Assembly (NCBI GenBank): GCA_035720945.1 | Contig: DASTNK010000114.1 | Span: forward strand, 1 to 13,508 | Direction of reading: 5' to 3' | Length of the DNA: 13,508 nucleotides | Origin: SCQX01 sp035720945 | Lineage (GTDB): Bacteria > Pseudomonadota > Gammaproteobacteria > Burkholderiales > Burkholderiaceae_B | Part shown: positions 7,443 to 13,508 of the stretch, one piece after another | How positions within the stretch are numbered: the stretch's first letter is position 1 | Layout of the letters: each line of letters starts with the position of its first letter | Program-made: the position numbers and the translations under genes | Notes under the pieces: model-generated | The model's database searches: none | The model's input: the letters and a program-made list of their open reading frames with translations, nothing else | What the model was told of the DNA's origin: nothing

Positions 7443-9517
7443 CGCGCCGAGCCGCCCGGTGCCATGCCGCTGTGACGCAGCAGGGCTTCAGTGGTGGCGG
7501 GCCTGCCACGAAATGCGATGAATGATTCCGTCGCAGGGCGGGATCCGCCAACGGCCAGTATCTCCTGGAGAAAGCGCCGGCCGGTTTGCGGGTTCAATGT
7601 GTCGCGTCCGCCACCGGAGTCGGGAGTGGCGGTTTCCTCGAACGCCGCGTAGGCGTCGGCGGACAGCACCTCGGCCCATTTATAACTGTAATACCCGGCA
7701 CCGTAGCCGCCCGCGAAGATATGCGAGAAACCATGTGCGAACCGGTGCCACGGCGGCGGAAACAGCACCGCCACATTCTGGCGTACGGCATCCAGCGTTT
7801 CCGAAACCCGTGCCATGGTCAAGCCCGTTGAGTGCTGGTGGATACGCATGTCGAACAGACCGAACTCGATCTGTCGGACGGTTTGCATGCCGCTTTGGAA
7901 ATTGCGCGCCGACAGAAGTTTATCGAAGAGTGGTCGAGGCAGGGCGACGCCGCTGTCCACATGAGCGGACAGCTTGCTCAGAACCGGCCATTCCCAGCAA
8001 AAATTCTCCATGAACTGCGAGGGAAGCTCGATGGCATCCCATTCGACGGCCGAAAACGGCGACGCGGCGGGCTCATCGACTTGTGAAAGCAGGCAATGCA
8101 ACGCATGCCCCGTTTCATGGAACAGCGTGATGACGTCGTCGTGAGTCAGCAGCGCGGGGTTGTCGCCATCAGGCCGGGAAAAATTGCAGGTCAGATACGC
8201 CACGGGGGTGCGCAGCGCCGTGGCTGTCTTGCGTCGATTGCGCTCCGCGTCGACCCACGCGCCGCCTTGTTTTCCTTCCCGTGCATAGAGATCGAGAAAC
8301 AGGTGGCCACGCAGCTCACCTTCGGCGGTTTCGATGCGCAGGGCTTGGACGTCCGGATGCCAGACCCGGGCCGGGACAGGCCGGGCCGTCACGCCGAACA
8401 GTCGGGCGACCACTTCAAACATTCCCTGCAACACGCGCGGTTCGGTGAAATAGCGCTTGATTTCGTCGTCGGAGTAGGCGTACCGGCTTTCCCGCAAGCG
8501 CTCGGACGCGAAGGCGATGTCCCAGGGGGCTGGTTCATCCATGCCCAGATGGTCTTTGGCGAAAGCCCGCAGTTCGTCGAGATCGCGGTGGGCGTACGGG
8601 GCGGCACGGTGCGCCAGGTCAAGCAGGAAATCCACAACCTCGGTGGGCTGGTTCGCCATGCGTGTCTGCAGGGCGAGTTCGGCATAACTTGTATAGCCGA
8701 GTAGGGACGCCTCTTCGCTGCGCAGGGCCAGAATTTGTTCGATCAGAGTTGTGTTGTCGAATGCCGGGTCGCCTTGTTCGGAGGCCAGTGTCGCATGCCC
8801 CCTGTAGCAGGCTTCGCGCAGGGCCCGGTCTCGGGCGTATTGCATGACGGGGAGATAGCACGGCATTTTCAGCGTGAGTTTCCAGCCCTCGCGTCCTTCA
8901 GCCAGAGCCGCTTGTCGCGCGGTGCGTTGCACGTCTGGTGGCAGGCCCTCAAGGCGTGCCTCGTCTTCTATATAGAGCGCCCAGCGATCCCTGGCGTCCA
9001 GAACATTCTCGGAAAACTTCTGCGACGCGGTCGCGATCTGTTCCGACAGTTGCGCATAACGTTCCCGTTCGGCTCCGTGGAGGTCTACGCCGCCCAGGTG
9101 AAAATCGCGCAGGGCGAGATCGACGATGCGCTGGCGGACCGGTGTCAGTCGTGGATAGTCGTCGCCGGCGCGCAGGCGCTGATACTGGGCGTGCAGGCCA
9201 ACGTGCTGTCCGGTCCAGGTTGAGAATTCGGTGATGCGAGGCAGGCATTGGTTGTAGGCGTCGCGCAACGCCGGGGTGTTCACCACCGCGTTCAGGTGGC
9301 TGACGACTGACCAGGCTCGCCACAGAGGCTCCACCGCCTCTTCAAGAGGGTCGACGAAGGCGGGCCAGGAAGCCGTGGTTCCGGTGTCGGCGGCCGTTTC
9401 GACTGCCGCACGGGCGACGCCAAGCAGGTGATCGATGGCGGGTTCGATGTGTTCAGGAAGGATGGCGTCGTAATCGATCAGCGCGTCGACGGGGGCCAGC
9501 AGGGGATTGGGTGTCAT
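7436..9517 (-). CDS. prlC: Oligopeptidase A, M3 family zinc metallopeptidase
   Basis: The 693-residue product matches PrlC/OpdA (E. coli 680 residues), a cytoplasmic thimet-type oligopeptidase that degrades short peptides, including released signal peptides. The zinc site is HETGH at residues 467-471 (His467, Glu468, His471), with the third ligand Glu497 in AIELPSQFMENF. The substrate-binding tyrosine segment HIFAGGYGAGYYSYKWAEV lies near the C terminus. The usual HEFGH reads HETGH, a conservative variant outside the ligands. I chose ATG 9517 because MTPNPLLAP aligns with the E. coli N-terminus MTNPLLTP. A GTG at 9556 would add 13 residues and overlap the response-regulator gene. With ATG the gap to that gene is 28 nt, so co-transcription with the two-component genes is likely. 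The C terminus ends MAPGGSARH, several residues past the family end. Its stop TAG lies in the CTAG of the palindromic repeat, which may have altered the tail. Confidence 0.94.
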   Translation of the reverse strand: MTPNPLLAPVDALIDYDAILPEHIEPAIDHLLGVARAAVETAADTGTTASWPAFVDPLEEAVEPLWRAWSVVSHLNAVVNTPALRDAYNQCLPRITEFSTWTGQHVGLHAQYQRLRAGDDYPRLTPVRQRIVDLALRDFHLGGVDLHGAERERYAQLSEQIATASQKFSENVLDARDRWALYIEDEARLEGLPPDVQRTARQAALAEGREGWKLTLKMPCYLPVMQYARDRALREACYRGHATLASEQGDPAFDNTTLIEQILALRSEEASLLGYTSYAELALQTRMANQPTEVVDFLLDLAHRAAPYAHRDLDELRAFAKDHLGMDEPAPWDIAFASERLRESRYAYSDDEIKRYFTEPRVLQGMFEVVARLFGVTARPVPARVWHPDVQALRIETAEGELRGHLFLDLYAREGKQGGAWVDAERNRRKTATALRTPVAYLTCNFSRPDGDNPALLTHDDVITLFHETGHALHCLLSQVDEPAASPFSAVEWDAIELPSQFMENFCWEWPVLSKLSAHVDSGVALPRPLFDKLLSARNFQSGMQTVRQIEFGLFDMRIHQHSTGLTMARVSETLDAVRQNVAVLFPPPWHRFAHGFSHIFAGGYGAGYYSYKWAEVLSADAYAAFEETATPDSGGGRDTLNPQTGRRFLQEILAVGGSRPATESFIAFRGRPATTEALLRHSGMAPGGSARH

Positions 9518-9545
9518 GACTTGGTATGCGGACGCGGCTGGACTG

Positions 9546-10172
9546 TCAGGCGACACTCTTTTCTTTCGTGAGGGCGATTTTCATCAAGTCGGCCACCGTC
9601 GTGACTTCGAGCTTTTCCATGATGTTGGCCCGGTGGGCCTCGACTGTCTTGATGCTGATGTTCAAGTCACCGGCGATCTGCTTGTTCAGTCGACCAGCAA
9701 CGATACGCTCCAGAACCTGTTGTTCGCGGGTGGTGAGCCGGGCCAGGACTTCCTGGTGGTTTTTCTCCGCCTGGGCCTGGGATACCCGATCGGACGCCTG
9801 TCGCAGCATGCGGGCGACAATGGTGCGCAAATCGGTTTCGTTGAACGGTTTTTCCAGGAAATCGACGGCGCCTTTTTTCATCGTGGACACGGCCATGGGC
9901 ACGTCGCCGTGTCCGGTGATGAACACGATGGGCAAGGGTGCCTTCCTGGCGATCAGCTCTTCCTGGAGTTCGAGGCCGCTCATGCCTGGCATGCGCACAT
10001 CGGCTATGAGGACACCGATCTGCTCCGGGTCATACGCACTGAGGAATTCCTCGGCCCGGTCAAAGCTCCTGACTCGGTAGCCATTGGCCTCGAGCAGCCA
10101 ACGCAAAGAGTCGCGGACAGCTTCGTCATCGTCCACGATAAAAATGGTGCTGGGCACTTGGGGTGTGGTCAT
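9546..10172 (-). CDS. FixJ/NarL-type response regulator
   Basis: This 208-residue protein has a receiver domain (about residues 8-125) and a LuxR-type helix-turn-helix (about 142-205), the layout of FixJ, TodT and StyR transcription regulators. Receiver residues are complete: acidic pocket Asp14-Asp16 (IFIVDDDEAV), phospho-acceptor Asp58 (LIADVRMPGMSG), Thr86 (FITGHGDVPMAV) and Lys108 (FLEKPF). The DNA-binding part shows LTTREQQVLERIVAGRLNKQ and the recognition-helix segment ISIKTVEAHRANIMEKL. I chose ATG 10172: it follows AGGAG by 8 nt, overlaps the kinase stop as ATGA, and places the receiver at the normal distance. The frame extends upstream to 10277, but that part lies inside the kinase gene and has no family match. 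Coupling with the kinase gene strongly suggests they are cognate partners. Confidence 0.95.
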   Translation of the reverse strand: MTTPQVPSTIFIVDDDEAVRDSLRWLLEANGYRVRSFDRAEEFLSAYDPEQIGVLIADVRMPGMSGLELQEELIARKAPLPIVFITGHGDVPMAVSTMKKGAVDFLEKPFNETDLRTIVARMLRQASDRVSQAQAEKNHQEVLARLTTREQQVLERIVAGRLNKQIAGDLNISIKTVEAHRANIMEKLEVTTVADLMKIALTKEKSVA

Positions 10173-11926
10173 ACCTGCAACTCCTGAGGTGTATCGGCAT
10201 TGTCGGGCACCTGGGGTGCCGCACAAGGCAGTGTAAAGCGGAAAATGGTGCCGCCATCGGGATTCGCGGCCGCCCACAGCCGGCCATGGTGCGATTCGAT
10301 GATGGTGCGGCAGATGTTCAGGCCCATCCCCAGGCCTTCGGACTTGGTGCTGTAAAACGGTTCGAACAGGCGTTCCGGGTCGCGCAGGCCATAGCCGCGA
10401 TCGATCACGGCGATCTCCACGAGCGGGCTCTGGTCGGACACCACGACATGCAATATACGATATTCACTTTTCTCCATGGCTTCGACACCATTCTTCAACA
10501 GGTTCAGCAGAACCTGTTCGATGAGAATGGGGTCGGCCATGACCTCGGGCAGCGGGTCGGGAAAGTGCGGTTGGATTTCGATCTGGCGCTTGCGCGCATC
10601 GATGTCGGCGAAGCCGATGGCGTTGTCGACGATGCGCGTCACGACGACACGTTGGCGGCGCGGCTCGCTGCGCTTGACGAACTCCCGGATGCGACTGATG
10701 ATCTTGCCGGCGCGCTCGGCTTGTGCGGCCGCTTTCTCGAGCGCCACCAGCAATTTATCGGGTTGCGGATTGCCGGACTTGAGCATGGCGACCGCGCCCA
10801 TGCTGTAGTTGCTGATGGCGGTCAGGGGTTGGTTCAGCTCGTGTGCCAATGACGAAGCCATTTCCCCCATGGTGGTGAGGCGGCTGGTGAGCTGGATTTT
10901 TTCCTGCTGGACGCGGGACGCTTCTTCGTGCCGCCGCCGTTCGGTGATGTCGCGCGCGACCTGCAGGCGCACCCGGCGACCATCCGTCCAGGCCAGAATG
11001 CGATGGTGCACCTCGAACCAGCGTTGCGACGACTCCGAGAACGCCTCGATGGTTTCATCGGTGAACCGGCCCAGGCGCCCACCCAGCAATTCCGCATGCC
11101 CGCCCGACTGCGCTCCGAAGAAGCGTCGGTACGTCCGGTTGGCGAACAGGAGCTCCAGGCCATCGGCGGTGTCTGCCACCACCGAAATCGCGTCGTCCAA
11201 GCCTTCCAGCACAGTCATGAAACGCTCATGCGCGGCGGTGAGGGCTTCACGAATGCGTTTCGGCTCGGTGATGTCGGTCATGGATGTCATCCAGCCGATC
11301 TGTTCCCCGTTGGGATCGCGCAGCGGCGACACATACATGCGCGCTGTGAAGCGCGAGCCGTCGCGGCGCTGTGCCTCGATCTCGAGCCCGCTGCTGGGCG
11401 TGCGGCCGGATAACAGCAGTTCAAGGGTTTCCTGGTGTTGCGCGTAGCGGCCAGGCACCCAGTACGGAAATGGCGTGGTGCGCCCGATGAGGTCGGCCTC
11501 ATTCCAGCCGATCATGCGACAGAACGCGGGATTGACATAGGCGATGCGGCCATGCATATCGAACACGCGCATGCCCGTGGACATGGAATTCTCCATGGCG
11601 CGGCGGAAGCCGGTTTCGGCAATCAGGGCGGATTCCGCGCGGCTGCGGAAGCGTGTGTAGCGCCAGAGCGCGAGCAGGCTCAGGACGATCACGCACGAGA
11701 GTGCGACGACGACCAGAAGGAGGCGCTGCTGGCGCGTTTCCTGGTCGATCGTCACGAACATCACGCTGTCGTTGTGCAGCCGTTGCAGCCAGATGAACAC
11801 GCCCATGACGCACAGGTACAGCACCAGGACGATGACCGGCGTCAGCCAGTAGAATCCGCGCCGACTGTTGTTGGCCTGATCGTAGAACGTGGTCGGAATG
11901 AGGGATTTTTTCGACGGACTCGCCAT
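10169..11926 (-). CDS. Membrane-bound PAS-domain sensor histidine kinase
   Basis: A 585-residue sensor kinase of the FixL/DctB-like class. Two transmembrane helices (about residues 25-48 and 69-89) are joined by a periplasmic loop of only about 20 residues, so sensing is probably not by a large external domain. Two cytoplasmic PAS domains follow: about 106-221, well conserved (VFDMHGRIAYVNPAFCRMIG, then a PAC segment ending MTDITEPKR), and about 233-328, weaker (ending QVARDITERRR). The H-box is SLAHELNQPLTAISNY with His362. The ATPase domain has the N-box LLNLLKNGVEAM (Asn479), the G1 box DRGYGL (509-514), the F-box FEPFYSTKSEG and the G2 box GLGMGL (531-536), so it should be catalytic. I chose ATG 11926, preceded closely by GAG; an in-frame ATG at 11953 would add nine residues with no visible ribosome site. 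It overlaps the regulator gene by 4 nt and is divergent from aceE. The signal sensed is unknown. Confidence 0.93.
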   Translation of the reverse strand: MASPSKKSLIPTTFYDQANNSRRGFYWLTPVIVLVLYLCVMGVFIWLQRLHNDSVMFVTIDQETRQQRLLLVVVALSCVIVLSLLALWRYTRFRSRAESALIAETGFRRAMENSMSTGMRVFDMHGRIAYVNPAFCRMIGWNEADLIGRTTPFPYWVPGRYAQHQETLELLLSGRTPSSGLEIEAQRRDGSRFTARMYVSPLRDPNGEQIGWMTSMTDITEPKRIREALTAAHERFMTVLEGLDDAISVVADTADGLELLFANRTYRRFFGAQSGGHAELLGGRLGRFTDETIEAFSESSQRWFEVHHRILAWTDGRRVRLQVARDITERRRHEEASRVQQEKIQLTSRLTTMGEMASSLAHELNQPLTAISNYSMGAVAMLKSGNPQPDKLLVALEKAAAQAERAGKIISRIREFVKRSEPRRQRVVVTRIVDNAIGFADIDARKRQIEIQPHFPDPLPEVMADPILIEQVLLNLLKNGVEAMEKSEYRILHVVVSDQSPLVEIAVIDRGYGLRDPERLFEPFYSTKSEGLGMGLNICRTIIESHHGRLWAAANPDGGTIFRFTLPCAAPQVPDNADTPQELQV

Positions 11927-11962
11927 AGGCTCTATAAATAAGGCATAGCGCATTTTAGACCG

Positions 11963-12007
11963 TAACCGGTGATCGTAAATTCATGGGCTGTGCCTTTTGT
12001 CCGGTTA
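11963..12007. promoter_or_regulatory. Paired TAACCGG/CCGGTTA half-sites downstream of the kinase promoter
   Basis: TAACCGG (11963-11969) and its exact reverse complement CCGGTTA (12001-12007) face each other 38 bp apart, between the kinase start and its predicted -10 box. This could be a pair of regulator half-sites acting by looping, or chance; a 7-bp repeat in 250 bp is only mildly unusual. No regulator can be named from the sequence. Confidence 0.2.
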
Positions 12008-12015
12008 TTTTCCAT

Positions 12016-12043
12016 ATTATAAAAATTAATACCGCAAAGTGAA
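12016..12043 (-). promoter_or_regulatory. Predicted sigma70-like promoter of the kinase-regulator-prlC operon
   Basis: On the minus strand there is a perfect -10 box TATAAT (12021-12016) and a 4/6 -35 box TTCACT (12043-12038) with 16-nt spacing, in an AT-rich patch that stands out from the GC-rich surroundings. Transcription would start near 12009, leaving a leader of about 80 nt before ATG 11926. The -35 box is 7 bp from that of the divergent aceE promoter. Confidence 0.5.
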
Positions 12044-12050
12044 ATTTAAC

Positions 12051-12079
12051 TTGCTCAACACCCAGCTCTTTCCTAGAAT
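12051..12079 (+). promoter_or_regulatory. Predicted sigma70-like promoter of aceE
   Basis: A -35 box TTGCTC (12051-12056), a 17-nt spacer and a -10 box TAGAAT (12074-12079, 5/6 to consensus) face aceE. Transcription would begin near 12086, giving a leader of about 115 nt, long enough for post-transcriptional control, though no riboswitch or attenuator fold is recognised in it. The imperfect -35 box would suit activation by a regulator bound upstream, over the divergent kinase promoter. Confidence 0.5.
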
Positions 12080-12201
12080 GGCTGGAGTGATGACGACGCA
12101 CTGGCGCGGCCGCCTGGCCAACGATTCCGTGTGCGCAAAAGAGCAAGCGGCCCCGTAGTGGCCGTCGAGCCGTACCCAACACCCAGCCAAGGAGCACCCA
12201 G

Positions 12202-13508
12202 ATGTCTTCTCTTGAACCCACCACCGCCGTCGCTGCGGCCGACGAAGCCCTGGAAACACAGGAATGGCTTGAAGCGCTCGAGTCCGTGCTCGATCGGGAG
12301 GGGCCGGAGCGCGCCCATTTCTTCATCGAGAAGCTCATCGATCTGGCACGCCGATCCGGGGCGCACATTCCCTATTCGCCCAACACGGCCTACCTGAACA
12401 CTATTCCTCCAGGGCTCGAGCCCGCGTATCCGGGCAATCTGGTGCTCGAAGAGCGTATCCGTTCGTATATCCGCTGGAATGCCATGGCGATGGTCGTGAA
12501 GGCCAACCGCCTTCATCCGGCCGACGGTGGCGACCTGGGTGGTCATATCGCGTCGTTCGCCTCGCTGGCCACCATGGTGGCGTGTGGCCAGAATCACTTC
12601 TGGCACGCCGAGACCCCTGATCACGGCGGCGATCTGGTCTATTTCCAGGGGCATTCGTCGCCCGGCATGTATGGGCGCGCCTATCTGGAAGGCCGTCTCA
12701 CCGAAGGCCAACTCGACAACTTCCGGCAAGAAGTCGGCGGCAAGGGGTTGTCGTCCTACCCCCATCCCAAGCTGATGCCGGACTTCTGGCAGTTCTCGAC
12801 CGTGTCCATGGGGCTCGGGCCCCTGATGGCCATCTACCAGGCCCGGTTCCTCAAGTACCTGCATGCGCGCGGCATCGCCGACACCAGCAAGCGCAAGGTG
12901 TGGGTGTTCTGCGGCGATGGCGAAATGGACGAACCCGAATCCCTGGGGGCCATTGGCCTGGCGGCGCGCGAAAAGCTGGACAACCTCATTTTCGTCATCA
13001 ACTGCAACCTGCAGCGCCTCGACGGCCCGGTCCGTGGCAATGGCAAGATCATCCAGGAGCTCGAAGGTGACTTCCGCGGTAGTGGCTGGAACGTCATCAA
13101 ACTGATCTGGGGCGGATACTGGGATCCCCTGCTGGCGCGCGACAAGGAAGGCATCCTGCGGCGTGTCATGGAAGAGTCGGTCGATGGTGAATACCAGGCC
13201 TACAAGGCGCGTGATGGCAAGTTCGTGCGCGACCATTTCTTCGGCAAACACCCCAAGCTGCTCGAGATGGTCAGCCGCATGAGCGACGAAGACGTCTGGC
13301 GCCTGAATCGTGGCGGCCACGATCCCTACAAGGTGTACTCGGCCTTCGCCGCCGCCAGTGCGCACAAGGACCAACCCACCGTCATTCTCGCCAAGACCAT
13401 CAAGGGCTATGGCATGGGCCAGGTAGGACAGGCCAAGAATCCGACGCACCAGCAGAAAAAACTGGACACCGAGTCGGTCCGCGAATTCCGCGACCGCTTC
13501 AACATTCC
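12202..13508 (+). CDS. aceE: Pyruvate dehydrogenase E1 component (homodimeric type), N-terminal 435 residues
   Basis: AceE decarboxylates pyruvate with thiamine diphosphate and passes the acetyl group to E2 lipoyl domains in the cytoplasmic pyruvate dehydrogenase complex. The gene runs off the window end, and the visible 435 residues are about half the usual length of nearly 890. Start ATG 12202 has AAGGAG (12189-12194) seven bases upstream. The N-terminal segment ALETQEWLEALESVL is the E2-contact region of this type. The thiamine diphosphate motif is complete: Gly238-Asp239-Gly240 (FCGDGEMDEPESLGA) through Asn267 and Asn269 (NCNLQRLDGP). Active-site histidines His115 (LGGHIASF), His151 (FQGHSSPG) and His416 (NPTHQQKK) match E. 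coli His106, His142 and His407 with a constant offset of nine. The E2 and E3 genes would be expected downstream. The two-component operon lies divergently upstream. Confidence 0.97.
   Translation, partial: MSSLEPTTAVAAADEALETQEWLEALESVLDREGPERAHFFIEKLIDLARRSGAHIPYSPNTAYLNTIPPGLEPAYPGNLVLEERIRSYIRWNAMAMVVKANRLHPADGGDLGGHIASFASLATMVACGQNHFWHAETPDHGGDLVYFQGHSSPGMYGRAYLEGRLTEGQLDNFRQEVGGKGLSSYPHPKLMPDFWQFSTVSMGLGPLMAIYQARFLKYLHARGIADTSKRKVWVFCGDGEMDEPESLGAIGLAAREKLDNLIFVINCNLQRLDGPVRGNGKIIQELEGDFRGSGWNVIKLIWGGYWDPLLARDKEGILRRVMEESVDGEYQAYKARDGKFVRDHFFGKHPKLLEMVSRMSDEDVWRLNRGGHDPYKVYSAFAAASAHKDQPTVILAKTIKGYGMGQVGQAKNPTHQQKKLDTESVREFRDRFNI

Noticed and set aside
7286..7525. A 79-codon plus-strand frame running through the palindrome into the prlC 3' end
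   Set aside because: It is made of the repeat plus antisense prlC, with no ribosome site and no motif; probably not coding.
8096..8704. A 202-codon plus-strand frame opposite prlC
   Set aside because: It overlaps the M3 peptidase catalytic region on the other strand and has no recognisable motif or ribosome site.
9507..10187. A 226-codon plus-strand frame opposite the response regulator
   Set aside because: It is antisense to a regulator with a complete receiver and helix-turn-helix, and nothing in its translation suggests a protein family.
10173..10277. An N-terminal extension of the response regulator to 10277
   Set aside because: The extension lies within the kinase ATPase coding region and has no receiver homology. 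ATG 10172 has a good ribosome site and forms the typical ATGA overlap.
12086..12201. A riboswitch in the aceE leader
   Set aside because: The roughly 115-nt leader shows no conserved riboswitch core that I can recognise (for example the thiamine-pyrophosphate CUGAGA element is absent).
12073..13449. A 458-codon open frame on the minus strand opposite aceE
   Set aside because: It lies fully antisense to a clearly real gene with intact thiamine-diphosphate motifs. Long antisense frames are expected in GC-rich coding DNA, and the translation shows no family motif.

Overview
The window looks like chromosomal DNA of a GC-rich betaproteobacterium, most likely Alcaligenaceae (the Bordetella/Achromobacter/Castellaniella group). 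This rests on the strong G/C third-position bias, the Bordetella-like AceE N-terminus, and the mix of a MexAB-OprM-type pump, PrlC, a SCO protein and a FixJ-type two-component system. The placement comes from recalled family resemblance, not from a search. There is no phage, plasmid, CRISPR or rRNA/tRNA signal. Every gene over about 300 bp reads as an intact housekeeping or efflux gene, except the two cut by the window edges.

Layout. (1) 1-5858, plus strand: the end of an RND periplasmic adaptor (acrA/mexA type), a complete inner-membrane RND pump (acrB/mexB type), its outer-membrane lipoprotein channel (oprM type) and pdxJ (vitamin B6 synthesis). Pump and channel overlap by 4 nt and channel and pdxJ by 8 nt, so these genes are probably translationally coupled. 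A GC-rich hairpin sits between adaptor and pump. (2) 5929-6510, plus: a YdjA-type nitroreductase behind a terminator-like hairpin. (3) 6580-7197, minus: a SCO1/SenC copper chaperone, convergent with the nitroreductase. (4) 7271-7442: a 172-bp imperfect palindrome with strongly matching ends that contain CTAG. It resembles a MITE and supplies the stop codon of the next gene. (5) 11926 down to 7436, minus: a PAS-containing membrane histidine kinase, a FixJ/NarL-type response regulator (4-nt ATGA overlap) and oligopeptidase A (prlC), apparently one operon. (6) 11927-12201: a divergent regulatory region with two back-to-back sigma70-like promoters. (7) 12202-13508, plus: the first 435 codons of aceE (pyruvate dehydrogenase E1), running off the window.

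How it fits together. The left part is a tripartite multidrug efflux operon with pdxJ attached. The right part is a two-component system transcribed divergently from aceE, an arrangement that suggests, without proving, control of pyruvate dehydrogenase by the kinase/regulator pair. I see no clearly new multi-gene system. The least explained items are the palindromic element at 7271-7442 and the promoter architecture between kinase and aceE.
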